Below are positions 1-9,240 of a stretch of 64,000 bases of DNA, piece by piece. Position 1 is the stretch's first letter. The number at the start of each line of letters is the position of its first letter. The translations under genes and the position numbers were made by a program. The notes beneath the pieces were generated by a model, which ran no database searches, had not been told where the DNA came from, and worked only from the letters and a program-made list of their open reading frames with translations. Source of the DNA: SZAS-18 sp038322235 (GTDB lineage: Bacteria > Verrucomicrobiota > Verrucomicrobiia > Chthoniobacterales > SZAS-18); NCBI GenBank assembly GCA_038322235.1, contig JBBQFQ010000002.1, forward strand, positions 186,001-250,000, in the 5' to 3' direction.

Positions 1-1
1 C

Positions 2-541
2 CAGGGCAGCGAAAACATTCCCCTCACCGGCGGAATCATTCTCGCGATGAACCACCAAAGCTTCATCGACCCCCCGCTCATGGCGCTCGCCTCCCCCCGC
101 CAGGACATGGCGTATCTCGCGAAAAAGGAAATCATGGATTGGCCGCTGATCGGCCGCCTCTTCCCCCTCCTGCACGTCATTCCCGTTGATCAGGCCAATG
201 CTGACCGGGTAGCGCTCCGACATATCATCAACATCGTCCGCAGCGGGCATATGACGATCATCTTCCCGGAAGGCGGCCGGACGCCCGATGGCGAGTTTCA
301 GCCCGCCCAGCCAGGGATAGGTCTGGCCGTCGCGAAGACGCTTTGCCCGGTCGTGCCTATGCGGATCTGGGGCGCGTACGAAGTCTGGCCGATGGGCGGT
401 CGCATCCGAATGCACAAGGTCTCGGTGCGCGTGGGGAAACCGCTCGTGTTCCAGCCGGAGGATTTCCCTCAGGGCGATCGCTCGGCGTACCAGCGCTGCG
501 CCGACCGCGTGCTCGACACGATCAAGAGCATCCCGCTCTGA
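2..541 (+). CDS. plsC: 1-acyl-glycerol-3-phosphate acyltransferase (PlsC family), 5'-truncated
   Basis: Phospholipid-synthesis acyltransferase acting on lysophosphatidate at the inner membrane. The frame is open from base 2 to the window edge, and residues before the first ATG (base 47) already fit the family (ENIPLTGG, then ILAMNHQSFIDP), so the true start lies outside the window and the ATG at 47 is internal. The catalytic H-x4-D motif is seen as NHQSFID, and the substrate-binding block as FPEGGRTPDG (family FPEGTRS). The C-terminal end looks complete. About 180 residues are visible of a usual 200-250. Assignment to lysophosphatidate rather than another acyl acceptor is inference. Confidence 0.9.
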   Translation, partial: QGSENIPLTGGIILAMNHQSFIDPPLMALASPRQDMAYLAKKEIMDWPLIGRLFPLLHVIPVDQANADRVALRHIINIVRSGHMTIIFPEGGRTPDGEFQPAQPGIGLAVAKTLCPVVPMRIWGAYEVWPMGGRIRMHKVSVRVGKPLVFQPEDFPQGDRSAYQRCADRVLDTIKSIPL

Positions 542-687
542 GCTGAAGCGATTTAGCGGGGGAAATCCCGAACCGACGGATTTCTCTTCGGATCCGCAAG
601 CTCGGCGGCGCGGTGCATGCGCCCGATTCGGCTCGGATTCCGCTCGCCTCCGCGCCGCCCGCACCGGACAATGGCCTTTCCATCGTC

Positions 688-1758
688 ATGAAACTCCTCT
701 CCGGTTCCCTCGTGGCCGTCTCCGCGCTCCTGCTCACAGCTCCCGTCCCAGCCGCGCCACCAGATCAGGCGCAGCTCTCGGCCGCGGAAATCACGACCGA
801 GGAGTTCATGATCCCCTCCGCGGACGCCGGCATTCAGCTCTACGTGCGGAACAAGCATCCGAAAGGCCTCACGAAGTTCTCGGCGGAGCGCACGCTCCTC
901 TACGTTCACGGCTCGACCTATCCGTCGGAAACCGCCTTCGATCTGCCCCTCGACGATCTGTCGTGGATGGACTTCATCGCCCGGCACGGTTGGGACGTTT
1001 ACCTCGTGGATGTGCGCGGCTACGGCCGCTCCACCCGTCCGCCCGAGATGGACGAGCCGGCGGACAAGAATCCGCCGATCGTCCGCACAACGACGGCCGT
1101 GAAGGATGTCGGAAGCGCCGTGGATTTCATTCTCCAGCGAAGGAAAACGGAGCAACTCTGCCTGCTGGGCTGGTCGTGGGGCACGACGATGATGGGGTGG
1201 TACGCCGCCAGCCATCCGGCCAGGGTGCACAAGCTCGTCGTGTACGCGCCGCAGTGGCTGCGGGATGCACCGACGTTGATCGGCGGCGATGGGCCTCTCG
1301 GCGCCTACCGGACGGCGAGCCGGGACGCCGCTCGGGGCCGATGGCTGACGGGGGTGGCCGAGGATAAAAAAGCGGATCTCATTCCCGCGGGCTGGTTCGA
1401 AAAATGGGCCGACGCCACCTTCGCCACCGATCCGGTGGGAGCGATGCAGACCCCACCCGTCCTGCGGGCTCCGAACGGCACCATTGCCGACACGCGCGAA
1501 TTTTGGTCCCAAGGGAAGCCCGTGTTCGATCCCCGCCAGATCAAGTGTCCGGTGCTGCTCATCCACGCCGAATGGGATGCCGACAATCCCGCCGCGCTGG
1601 CCCGGGCGTATTTCGCCAAGCTGACCGGGGCGCCTTACCGCCGATTCGTGGAAATCGGCGAAGGCACGCACACGGTTCTCCTGGAGAAAAACCGGCTGCA
1701 ACTCTTTCGCGAGACGCAGCTTTTTCTGGACGAGCCCTGGCCGGCGAAGGGGCGTTAG
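688..1758 (+). CDS. secreted alpha/beta hydrolase
   Basis: Exported serine hydrolase of unknown substrate. The frame is open from 613, but the ATG at 688 is preferred because it begins directly with a signal peptide (MKLLSGSLVAVSALLL, Ala-rich cleavage region near residue 22). The 356-aa product has the alpha/beta hydrolase layout: LLYVHGSTYP oxyanion strand near residue 71, DVYLVDVRGYGRS, nucleophile elbow GWSWGT with Ser163, acidic residue Asp297 in HAEWDADN, and His328 in GEGTHTV. A complete Ser-Asp-His triad is therefore visible. It is followed about 115 bp later by the first CAP protein; no operon link is evident. Esterase or lipase activity is inferred from fold only. Confidence 0.85.
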   Translation: MKLLSGSLVAVSALLLTAPVPAAPPDQAQLSAAEITTEEFMIPSADAGIQLYVRNKHPKGLTKFSAERTLLYVHGSTYPSETAFDLPLDDLSWMDFIARHGWDVYLVDVRGYGRSTRPPEMDEPADKNPPIVRTTTAVKDVGSAVDFILQRRKTEQLCLLGWSWGTTMMGWYAASHPARVHKLVVYAPQWLRDAPTLIGGDGPLGAYRTASRDAARGRWLTGVAEDKKADLIPAGWFEKWADATFATDPVGAMQTPPVLRAPNGTIADTREFWSQGKPVFDPRQIKCPVLLIHAEWDADNPAALARAYFAKLTGAPYRRFVEIGEGTHTVLLEKNRLQLFRETQLFLDEPWPAKGR

Positions 1759-1872
1759 GAATCTGCGCCGCTGGCGCCCCACAGCTTGGCGTCGTTGTCG
1801 CCTTTTCCGCACACTGGACAGGGTGGAAGCAACTTGCGTATCCTCGCGGAAAGGAGATTCTCACGCGCGGCA

Positions 1873-3708
1873 ATGAAGCGGGAAAACCAACACCAGAATC
1901 GCCTGCGTCGCATCGCTGCGACTGGGGCCTTTTTTCTGACTTTTGGTGCGCTTCCGGCGGCCCCAACCCAGCTGTACAGCCACGGCGATCCATCTGCCGA
2001 TGAGCAGTTCATGCTCGAACTGATCAACCGAGCCCGGGCTGTTCCGCTCGTCGAGGGAAACCGGCTCGCGCGGCAGGTCGAAACGGATCCGGACGTGGCG
2101 CGCGCCTTTTTTGTCTACGCGAACGCGCCCTACAACGAGAACTGGGTCACGCGCGACCGCGTGCGCTCGGATTTCGCGGGCATCGCGGCGAAGCCGCCCC
2201 TGGCCTTCAATTCGCGGTTGATGACCGGCGCGCGCGCGCAGTCGAACGACCAGGCGCAGCGGAACTACCAAGGCCATCTCTTTCCGCCGACGAATGACGC
2301 GACGGCGAACCAGAACGCCGTCCTTAACCGGATGCTCGGGGTGGGATACGACCCACATCTTTTCGATGAAAACGTCTATGCCTCGCAGACGATCTCGGGC
2401 ACCTACGCCCCGATCCCGAGCGTCAGCTACGGACACGCCGGCCTGATGGTGGATTGGGCCCAATTTTCGGATCAGTTCTTGTTCCACCGGATGGCGTTGA
2501 TGAGCCTTTACTCCGGCGGACTTTCCGAGTTCAAGGAGATGGGGATCGGCGCTGTCCGGGTGCCGGCCTCCGTCGCGGGGAATGTCGTCGCGTATGCCCT
2601 GACCCAGGACTTCGGCGTGCTCAAGGGCGAGGACAACACGATTTACCTCGTCGGAGTCGCCTACTCCGATCGTGATCGCGATTATTTCTATTCGGTGGGT
2701 GAAGGCGAGGCCGGGATCAGAGTGACGCCTGATCTTGGCGTCTACTACGCCGTGTCCTCCACGTCCGGAGGCTACGCGATCCCCCTGAAGGGCCTGCCGC
2801 CGCTTGCCACTTCGGTAAATGTCACGTTCAGCGGCGGGGCGCTGGGATCGAAGACGATCACGCGAACGGTCAACCTCAACGGTACCAGTAATCTCAAGCA
2901 GGACCTCCGGGTGCCCCAGCCAGGCGATTCCGCGGTGGTCAACCTCGCGACTCGACTCCGGATCGAGACCGGCGACAACGTGGGCATCGCCGGTTTCGTC
3001 GTCACGGGCACGACCGCCAAGCGGGTGCTGATCCGTGCGCTCGGCCCATCGCTCGCCGCCCAGGGCGTCGCGGGCGTGCTCTCGAACCCGCGCTTCACCC
3101 TGGTGAATCTGCAGGGTGAGGCCGTCGCCTCAAACGATGATTGGGGGAGCAGCCAGAAGGCGGACATCCTCGCCACCGGCCTTGCGCCGACGATGGATCA
3201 AGAGTCTGCGCTGCTTGCCACGCTCGCCCCGGGCCCCTATACCGCCGTGGTCGACGGGGTCGGCGGCGCGACGGGCGTCGCCCTCATCGAGGTCTACGAC
3301 CTCGACACGACGGCCCTCAATGCCAAGACCGCCAACGTCGCGACGCGGGGACGGGTGCAGACTGGGGACAACGTGATGATCGGAGGATTCGTGATCCAGG
3401 GGACGAACCCGCATCGGGTCGTCGTCCGGGCCATCGGTCCCGCGCTGACTGCGCGCGGCGTGACGGGCGCGCTCGAAGATCCGACGCTCACGATCGTGAA
3501 GGATGGGGCGGTGGTGGTGGTGAATGACAATTGGAAGCAGATCCCGCAGGCGGATCAGGACACGTTGCTCGCGCTCGGTCTCGCGCCGACGGACGAGCGA
3601 GAGTGCGCCGTGGTCCTGACGCTCGCTCCCGGGCCGTGCACCGCCATTGTGAGTGGAGTCGGCGGGAAGACGGGCGTCGCACTCGTGGAAGTCTACGACG
3701 CCGAGTAG
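1873..3708 (+). CDS. secreted CAP (SCP/PR-1) protein with two C-terminal beta modules
   Basis: Extracellular protein of 611 aa. The ATG at 1873 is chosen over an upstream in-frame ATG (1786) because it immediately precedes a basic and hydrophobic signal peptide ending in ALPAAP. Residues about 35-270 match a CAP domain: EQFMLELINRARA opening helix, PPLAFNSRLM, NDQAQRNYQGHLFPP with the conserved His, and FDENVYAS. Residues 255-340 form a small SdrD_B/carboxypeptidase-regulatory-like segment (VGEGEAGIRVTPDLG, then GGYAIPLKGLPP). Two modules of about 125 aa follow (354-477 and 486-611) with ATRLRIETGDNVGIAGFVV, IRALGPSLAAQGV, GLAP and VALIEVYDLD. The next gene is a full-length paralog. Function is unknown; cell-wall or surface interaction is inference. 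Confidence 0.88.
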   Translation: MKRENQHQNRLRRIAATGAFFLTFGALPAAPTQLYSHGDPSADEQFMLELINRARAVPLVEGNRLARQVETDPDVARAFFVYANAPYNENWVTRDRVRSDFAGIAAKPPLAFNSRLMTGARAQSNDQAQRNYQGHLFPPTNDATANQNAVLNRMLGVGYDPHLFDENVYASQTISGTYAPIPSVSYGHAGLMVDWAQFSDQFLFHRMALMSLYSGGLSEFKEMGIGAVRVPASVAGNVVAYALTQDFGVLKGEDNTIYLVGVAYSDRDRDYFYSVGEGEAGIRVTPDLGVYYAVSSTSGGYAIPLKGLPPLATSVNVTFSGGALGSKTITRTVNLNGTSNLKQDLRVPQPGDSAVVNLATRLRIETGDNVGIAGFVVTGTTAKRVLIRALGPSLAAQGVAGVLSNPRFTLVNLQGEAVASNDDWGSSQKADILATGLAPTMDQESALLATLAPGPYTAVVDGVGGATGVALIEVYDLDTTALNAKTANVATRGRVQTGDNVMIGGFVIQGTNPHRVVVRAIGPALTARGVTGALEDPTLTIVKDGAVVVVNDNWKQIPQADQDTLLALGLAPTDERECAVVLTLAPGPCTAIVSGVGGKTGVALVEVYDAE

Positions 3709-3797
3709 GGCGGCTTTCGCTGTTTCCGCGTCCGGGGGGTGGAGCGGTGGCGTAGTACTTGCATTACCCTTGGGCGAACCCATTCGAACCACCGTCC

Positions 3798-3842
3798 GTG
3801 ACCACGAAATGCAAGCCAAACAATCGCTTCCGTCGTGGTCAC
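3798..3842. promoter_or_regulatory. 10-bp inverted repeat in the leader of the second CAP gene
   Basis: GTGACCACGA at 3798-3807 is exactly reverse-complemented by TCGTGGTCAC at 3833-3842, with a 25-nt spacer. It ends 40 bp before the ATG of the second CAP gene. It could form a leader hairpin or be a bipartite operator. No U-run follows, so a terminator is unlikely. Confidence 0.4.
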
Positions 3843-3882
3843 ACCGTGTGCTAGAACCATCCGTTCGTCGTCCCGTTCTGCC

Positions 3883-5625
3883 ATGAAACGTCGTTTCAAC
3901 GCCCTCTGTCTCGCGACCCTCCTGGGGTCGCTGGCAGCGCCTCTCGCCCTCTGGGGGGCGCCCACGCAGCCGTATGTCCACGGCGACCCGACGGGGGCCG
4001 AACAATACGTTCTCGAGTTGATCAACCGGGCGCGCGCTAATCCGACGGCTGAAGGCGTCTTCGTCACGACGCAGACCGATCTCAAAATCACGCAGGCGTA
4101 CCAATACTTTCAAACGCACCTCCCGCCGTTCCTCGACCTGAACGCGGTTCGTGTAGCCTTTACGAATTACACGGCGCAACCGCCCCTCGCGTTCAACTCC
4201 AGCCTGATTTCGGCCGCCCGCTTCGCCGCCAACGACCAGGCGACCCACAACTATCAGGGGCACGTCAGCTCTGATGGTTCGACGATCGTCACCCGCGCCA
4301 CCAGCGCGGGGTACACGAACTACTCCGGTCTGGCCGAAAACACGTACACGACGGTGACATCGCCGCTCTTTGGCCACGTGGGCTTCAATGTGGATTGGGG
4401 CGTCTCCACCCTGGGGCACCGGATCAACATCATGAACCTCAACCTCCCGATCGTGTTCAAGGAGGTGGGCATCGCGTACGTCGCCGTCGCAAACACGAGT
4501 TTCGGAAACGCCTTTCCCAATGTGCTGACGGAGGATTTCGGCATCACGTTTCTCGATGCGAACACGCCCTACCTGGTCGGGGTCTGTTACCGCGACACGA
4601 ACGGCGACAACTTCTACAACGACGGCGAGGGGCGCTCGGGCATTACGGTCACACCTGATGTCGGGACGTTTTTCGCGGTGACCTCCACCTCGGGAGGGTA
4701 TGCCATTCCGCTCAAAAATCTGCCCCCGGGGATCACCACCGTGAACGTCACGTTCAGCGGCGGCGGACTCGCCGCTCCCATCACGCGGCAGGTGACGTTA
4801 AACGGCATCGCGAATAAGAAGCTGGATCTGCAGGTGACGGACGTTCAGTCCGCCCGCCTCATCAATCTCGCGACCCGGCTGCGCGTCGAAATCGGCGATA
4901 ATGTCGGAATCGCCGGATTCGTCATCACCGGCACCGGCTCAAAAAAGGTGGCGATCCGCTCCCTCGGGCCGAGCCTTGCTGCGCAGGGGGTCTCGGGCGT
5001 CCTCACCGATCCCACGCTCGCGCTCTTCGGCGCAGCCGGGCAAATCGCGACGAACAATAATTGGCGCGACACGCAGCAGGCTGCAATCCAGGCGACCGGG
5101 CTGGCGCCCACGGACGACCGCGAGTCGGTGATCCTCGCCACCCTTCAGCCAGGCGCCTACACCGCGATTGTCGCCGGGAATGCCGGCGCCGTCGGCGTCG
5201 CCCTCGTGGAAGTCTACGACCTCGACCCCGCGTCACCGCTCCCCACCGCCAACGCGGTGAATGTCGCCACCCGCGGCCAGGTGCAGACCGGCGATAACGT
5301 CATGATCGGCGGCTTTGTCATCAGCGGTAATCGCGCGAAGAAGGTCGTCATCCGGGCCCGCGGCCCGAGCCTCGCGTCGCAAGGCGTCACGGGCGTGCTG
5401 CAGGATCCGGTGCTCGATCTCATTGGAGGCAGCGGACTCATCGCCACGAACGACAACTGGCGTTCGACCCAGCAGGCAGAACTCATGGCGAGCGGTCTCG
5501 CCCCGTCCGATGACCGCGAGGCCGCGATCATCACGACGCTGCAACCCGGGGCCTATACCGCGATCGTGCGCGGCGCCGGCGGGACGACTGGCGTGGGGCT
5601 CGTCGAGGTCTACGATCAGGATTAA
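3883..5625 (+). CDS. secreted CAP protein, paralog of the preceding gene
   Basis: Exported protein of 580 aa with the same architecture as its upstream neighbour: signal peptide (MKRRFNALCLATLLGSLAAP), CAP domain with EQYVLELINRARANPTAEG, QPPLAFNSSLIS, NDQATHNYQGHVS and LAENTYT, a short beta segment with VGVCYRDTNGDNFYNDGEG, then two 125-aa modules at about 324-447 and 457-580 (RVEIGDNVGIAGFVITG, GPSLAAQGV, NWRDTQQAAI, GLAPTDDRES, VALVEVYDLD). The ATG at 3883 is chosen over one at 3835 because it leads directly into the signal peptide. The pair is a tandem duplication. The module recurs in the gene at the right edge of the window. Confidence 0.88.
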   Translation: MKRRFNALCLATLLGSLAAPLALWGAPTQPYVHGDPTGAEQYVLELINRARANPTAEGVFVTTQTDLKITQAYQYFQTHLPPFLDLNAVRVAFTNYTAQPPLAFNSSLISAARFAANDQATHNYQGHVSSDGSTIVTRATSAGYTNYSGLAENTYTTVTSPLFGHVGFNVDWGVSTLGHRINIMNLNLPIVFKEVGIAYVAVANTSFGNAFPNVLTEDFGITFLDANTPYLVGVCYRDTNGDNFYNDGEGRSGITVTPDVGTFFAVTSTSGGYAIPLKNLPPGITTVNVTFSGGGLAAPITRQVTLNGIANKKLDLQVTDVQSARLINLATRLRVEIGDNVGIAGFVITGTGSKKVAIRSLGPSLAAQGVSGVLTDPTLALFGAAGQIATNNNWRDTQQAAIQATGLAPTDDRESVILATLQPGAYTAIVAGNAGAVGVALVEVYDLDPASPLPTANAVNVATRGQVQTGDNVMIGGFVISGNRAKKVVIRARGPSLASQGVTGVLQDPVLDLIGGSGLIATNDNWRSTQQAELMASGLAPSDDREAAIITTLQPGAYTAIVRGAGGTTGVGLVEVYDQD

Positions 5626-5662
5626 GCAGCTGGGTAGCCGGTCCGACACCAGTCCGCTCGAA

Positions 5663-6268
5663 CTACGGGCGCAGCATCTCGAACTGATCGCGCGTGCGGG
5701 TGTACCAGCCGCGTCCATGCATGCGGCCGATCGGGAAGAAAACGCCATCCCGCACGTGGCAGCGCTCGGCGTCGACGATCTCCTCCCGGACGTGAAGCAT
5801 CAGGACGCGTCCAATCACGATCCGATTCTCTCCGATCATCTGAATCTGTTCGAGGACGCACTCGAGATGGACCGGCGACTCCGCGATGCGCGGCGGTTTC
5901 ACCCGGACCGATGGTTCGGCGGTGAACCCCGCCAGCTGCATTTCGTTCACGTCCGACGGGTAATTCCCGGAGCAAAGATTCATCTGCTGCGCGATCGCTT
6001 CATCGACGAGATGCACCACGAACTCGCCGGTCGCCGCGATGTTCGCCGCGCTGTCCTTCGGCTCGTTCGTGCCGGGTCGGTTGGCGATGCAGAGAATGAG
6101 CAGCGCCGGATCCGTTCCGAAGACGTTGAAGTAGGAAAACGGCGCCGCGTTCACGTGACCGGCGGCATCGAGTGACGTGACGAGCGCGATCGGTCGCGGC
6201 GTGACCAGCCCGGTCAGAAGCTTGTAGTTATCCGTCGCGGAAAGCTGGGCGAGGTCGAAGGAATGCAT
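5663..6268 (-). CDS. flavin reductase-like FMN-binding protein
   Basis: Predicted split-barrel flavin reductase-family protein, 201 aa, using or transferring reduced FMN. The N-terminal half has family features: LTGLVTPRPIALVTSLD, NAAPFSYFNVFGTDPALL with the flavin-contact segment, and NIAATGEFVVHLVDE. The C-terminal half ends in IGRMHGRGWYTRTRD, as in uncharacterised members. It begins 30 bp after the MocR gene on the same strand and is probably cotranscribed with it, suggesting a shared redox or amine-related job (inference). Substrate unknown. Confidence 0.85.
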   Translation of the reverse strand: MHSFDLAQLSATDNYKLLTGLVTPRPIALVTSLDAAGHVNAAPFSYFNVFGTDPALLILCIANRPGTNEPKDSAANIAATGEFVVHLVDEAIAQQMNLCSGNYPSDVNEMQLAGFTAEPSVRVKPPRIAESPVHLECVLEQIQMIGENRIVIGRVLMLHVREEIVDAERCHVRDGVFFPIGRMHGRGWYTRTRDQFEMLRP

Positions 6269-6298
6269 GAAGGAATTCTCAGATTTTCGGAAGCGAAC

Positions 6299-7750
6299 TC
6301 AGGCGGGCTCCGCCAGCTTCCCCAGTGTGGCGATCGCGGCCTCGAGGCGCGCGCTCCAGGGAGCGCCGCAGCTGAGCCGGATGAAATTCCGGTGGCGGCC
6401 GGTCGCCGAAAAGATGGGGCCGGGAGCGATGCTGATCCCCTGGGCGAGGGCGCGGCGGTGGAGCAGCAGCGAGTCGGCGCCTTTGTCTGCCAGTTCGACC
6501 CAAAGGAGGAACCCTCCGGCCGGGCGCGTGACCCGCGTTCCGGCCGGAAAATGCTCCCCCACGGCGGTGGAGACCCGCGCGACCTGCTCGCGCAACGTCC
6601 GTCGGATCGAGCGGAGATGGTGGTCATACGCCCCGCTGCGCATGAACTCCGCGATCGCCGCCTGGGGATGCGTCGACGTCGCGAGGGTATTCATGAACTT
6701 CAGCAACTGCACCCGCTGCGAGAACCGCCCCGGGACGATCCAGCCCACGCGATAGCCCGGCGCGAGGCATTTTGAAAACGACGAGCAGACCAGAACGAGC
6801 CCCTCGCGGTCGAAGGCCTTGCAGGACTTCGGACGCGCTCCCCCGTGGTACAGTTCCGCGTAGATTTCGTCCTCGATGAGCGGGATCCCCCGCGGCGCGA
6901 GGATGTCCTGCACGAGCGCCCGCCGGGCTTCCTCCGGCATGCAGCTGCCGAGCGGATTGTTGAAGCTCGTCGAGAACAGGCACGCCGCCACCCGGGTCTT
7001 GCGCAGCGTGAGTTCGAGCGCGGTGAGGTTGACCCCGGTCTGCGGATGGGTGGGAATTTCGATCGCGCGCAAGCCCAGGCTCTCGAGGGCTTGGAGGAGG
7101 CCGTAGTACGTCGGCGTCTCGATCGCGACGGCGTCGCCCGGCCGGCACGTGGCCCGGAGCGCCAGATTCAGCGACTCCATGCAGCCGCAGGTCGTGACCA
7201 GTTCGTCGATGCCGAGCTGATAACCGGCATCCGGGGCGCGCAGCGCCAGCTGACGCCGAAGATCTTCGAGACCGGGCGGAAAGTCGTAATTGTTTTGCGC
7301 CGCCCCGGCATGCCGGGCCGCGTGCGCGAGCGCCCGGTTCAGGGGCCGGTTCGGCAGGATCTCCGAACTCGGCGTCGCGACGCCGAAGGGCACGTACTCC
7401 GGGTGATGTCGGAACGAGTCGACCACCTCGGCGACCTTTGCCGCCGTTCCCTCGAGCTCGATCTGCTCGTAATGCTCCCCCTCATGCGACTGATCCGGCT
7501 CTGGCAGCAAATGGTCGCGCTGCGGCTTGACATAAAACCCCGACTGCGGTCGCGCCTCCACCAGACCGCGACCTTCGAGTAACTGAAACGCCTGCAGCGC
7601 GGTCGAGCGGCTGATCCCCCGCTGGGCCATCAGCTTCCGCACGGACGGCACCCGGTCGCCCGCTCGCAACACCCGACCATCGATCATCGCGGCAATGCTG
7701 TCCGCCACCTGCTCGTAGAGGTGGGGAAGATGGTCAGGCCGGGCGCGCAT
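6299..7750 (-). CDS. MocR-family PLP-dependent transcriptional regulator (GntR superfamily)
   Basis: Transcription factor of 483 aa fusing a GntR winged helix (about 8-75, with GDRVPSVRKLMAQRGISRST and the wing GRGLVEARPQSGFYV) to a fold-type I aminotransferase domain (about 120-480). The PLP lysine is Lys327 in SSFSKCLAPG, with the cofactor Asp in IEDEIYAEL and phosphate-binding Arg334 in GYRVGW. The aminotransferase part normally senses PLP or an amino compound. It is divergent from the DUF2917 and EamA genes, and the 100-bp gap carries two copies of a 10-bp direct repeat, as expected for MocR autoregulation and control of neighbours. The effector is unknown. Confidence 0.93.
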   Translation of the reverse strand: MRARPDHLPHLYEQVADSIAAMIDGRVLRAGDRVPSVRKLMAQRGISRSTALQAFQLLEGRGLVEARPQSGFYVKPQRDHLLPEPDQSHEGEHYEQIELEGTAAKVAEVVDSFRHHPEYVPFGVATPSSEILPNRPLNRALAHAARHAGAAQNNYDFPPGLEDLRRQLALRAPDAGYQLGIDELVTTCGCMESLNLALRATCRPGDAVAIETPTYYGLLQALESLGLRAIEIPTHPQTGVNLTALELTLRKTRVAACLFSTSFNNPLGSCMPEEARRALVQDILAPRGIPLIEDEIYAELYHGGARPKSCKAFDREGLVLVCSSFSKCLAPGYRVGWIVPGRFSQRVQLLKFMNTLATSTHPQAAIAEFMRSGAYDHHLRSIRRTLREQVARVSTAVGEHFPAGTRVTRPAGGFLLWVELADKGADSLLLHRRALAQGISIAPGPIFSATGRHRNFIRLSCGAPWSARLEAAIATLGKLAEPA

Positions 7751-7778
7751 GGGGCATCAGTGGCGCGGAGTTAAGCCA

Positions 7779-7819
7779 AACTGTTCCTGTGTCAATTCAC
7801 AATCGGTGGAACTGTTCCT
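7779..7819. promoter_or_regulatory. direct-repeat operator candidate for the MocR regulator
   Basis: AACTGTTCCT occurs at 7779-7788 and again at 7810-7819, both within the 100-bp gap between the divergent MocR (start 7750) and DUF2917 (start 7852) genes. The 31-bp centre-to-centre spacing is close to three helical turns, so both copies face the same side. MocR proteins such as PdxR bind direct repeats; assigning this site to the adjacent regulator is inference. Confidence 0.55.
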
Positions 7820-7851
7820 TGCGTATCGGCGTGCGAGCCTATCCACGTTCT

Positions 7852-8220
7852 ATGAAACTGAATCTGATGGAAAACTTGGCGCGCTTTGAAAATGTACTGT
7901 CCGCGCAGCTCTTGCAAGGGATCGAGCACCAGCAACCGGAGAATCCGCGCTACGTTCTCGATCGCTCCGGCCTGTCCGCTTCGGGGTGCGGACCGTTCAT
8001 GCTCGACAAGGGCGACTTCTGGGGAGCCAATGAGACCACGGCCCAGAGCTTCGTGCTCGAGTGCGTGACAGGTAGCCTCTGGCTCACGCTTGGCAATAGC
8101 CTGCGCCAAGACGTCGTGCTTCTCCCTGGGAAAAGCTACGTCAGCCGCCCGGGCGACCACGTTCTCGTCGAGGCTCTCGAAGAGAGCCACCTGCGCATCA
8201 CGCAGGCGGGAGGCCGCTAA
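7852..8220 (+). CDS. DUF2917-like small protein
   Basis: Cytosolic protein of 122 aa from the ATG at 7852. The upstream in-frame ATG at 7789 is rejected because it would place the coding region over the MocR operator candidate. The C-terminal half fits a single-strand beta cupin-like DUF2917 pattern: FVLECVTGSLWLTLGNS, QDVVLLPGKSYV, then GDHVLVEALEESHLRI. Function is unknown. It is divergent from the MocR regulator and 65 bp upstream of an EamA exporter on the same strand, so it is likely part of the same regulon. Confidence 0.75.
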   Translation: MKLNLMENLARFENVLSAQLLQGIEHQQPENPRYVLDRSGLSASGCGPFMLDKGDFWGANETTAQSFVLECVTGSLWLTLGNSLRQDVVLLPGKSYVSRPGDHVLVEALEESHLRITQAGGR

Positions 8221-8285
8221 AGCGTTTCCCGACTCCCTGGGCCGCGTTCGTCCCATACTGACGCGGCCAGCTCTTCTTCAATCCG

Positions 8286-9224
8286 ATGCCGCCCAACACC
8301 AGCCATCGGCGCCATCTTTTTATGGGGTACGTCTTCGGCGTACTCGGGGTCGGATCGTTCAGCCTCACGCTTCCCGCCACCCGCGTCGCCGTGCAGAGCA
8401 TCGATCCGATTTTCGTGTCTTCTGGCCGGGCCGTGATCGCGGCGGTGATCGGGGGGCTTTGTCTGGCCTTCGCCCGCGCCGCCCGCCCGCGGGGGGTTCA
8501 ATGGGTCGGCGTCGCCGTCGTCTCGCTTTGCCTGGGCATACTTTTCCCGACCTGCGCGAGCCTCGGCGCCCGCGACGCGACGGCGGCCCACGGCGCGGTG
8601 ATTCTCGGATTGCTCCCTCTGTTCACCACCCTGGCCGGAATGCTTCGGGTCGGGGAGCGGCCGTCCGTATCCTTCTGGCTCGCCGGACTGCTCGGAAGCG
8701 CCGCGGTCATCGCCTTTGCGCTCTGGGAAAATGGCGGACGCACCGTTACCTTCGCGGATGGCGTGCTGCTGCTGGCCGCGATCGTCGCCAGCTTTGGCTA
8801 CGCGGAATCCGCGCGCCTCGCGCCCGCGTTGGGAAGCTGGCAGATCGTCTGCTGGGCGCTGATTCTGGTCGCCCCCGTGAACGTCGTCATCGCCGCCCTG
8901 CGCTGGAGCGCCCACCCCACGCCGGATGCGTCGGTCGAAGCCTGGGCGTCGCTCGCCTACGTCGCGACGATGAGCCAACTCTTCGGCGTCATGCTTTGGA
9001 CCCACGGGCTCAAACTCGGCGGCGTCTCGCGCGTGGGCCAGTTGCAGCTGCTCATGCCGTTCATGACGTTTGTTGCCTCGGCCCTCTGGCTGAGGGAGGC
9101 ACTTTCCCTCTCGATGGTTGCCGCCGCCGCCGCGGTGCTCGTATCGATCCTTCTCTCGCGCCGCGCCGGCGTGCAGCGCGCTTCCGGCGTGGTCGCGCTG
9201 CCGCGTCCCTCGGCCATGAGTTGA
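8286..9224 (+). CDS. EamA/DMT-superfamily exporter
   Basis: Inner-membrane transporter, 312 aa, with about nine to ten hydrophobic helices arranged as two EamA halves (first half from GYVFGVLGVGSFSLTLPATR, second from FADGVLLLAAIVASFGYAE). DMT members export amino acids and other small metabolites. The position downstream of the DUF2917 gene and opposite a MocR regulator resembles regulator-exporter pairs in which the regulator senses the exported amine or amino acid; the substrate cannot be read from sequence. It converges with the dihydrouridine synthase gene, leaving only 16 bp. Confidence 0.88.
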   Translation: MPPNTSHRRHLFMGYVFGVLGVGSFSLTLPATRVAVQSIDPIFVSSGRAVIAAVIGGLCLAFARAARPRGVQWVGVAVVSLCLGILFPTCASLGARDATAAHGAVILGLLPLFTTLAGMLRVGERPSVSFWLAGLLGSAAVIAFALWENGGRTVTFADGVLLLAAIVASFGYAESARLAPALGSWQIVCWALILVAPVNVVIAALRWSAHPTPDASVEAWASLAYVATMSQLFGVMLWTHGLKLGGVSRVGQLQLLMPFMTFVASALWLREALSLSMVAAAAAVLVSILLSRRAGVQRASGVVALPRPSAMS

Positions 9225-9240
9225 AACTTGGCGCGCCGAA

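Noticed and set aside
3798..3842. Terminator after the first CAP gene
   Set aside because: Long loop and no U-run; retained only as a possible leader element.
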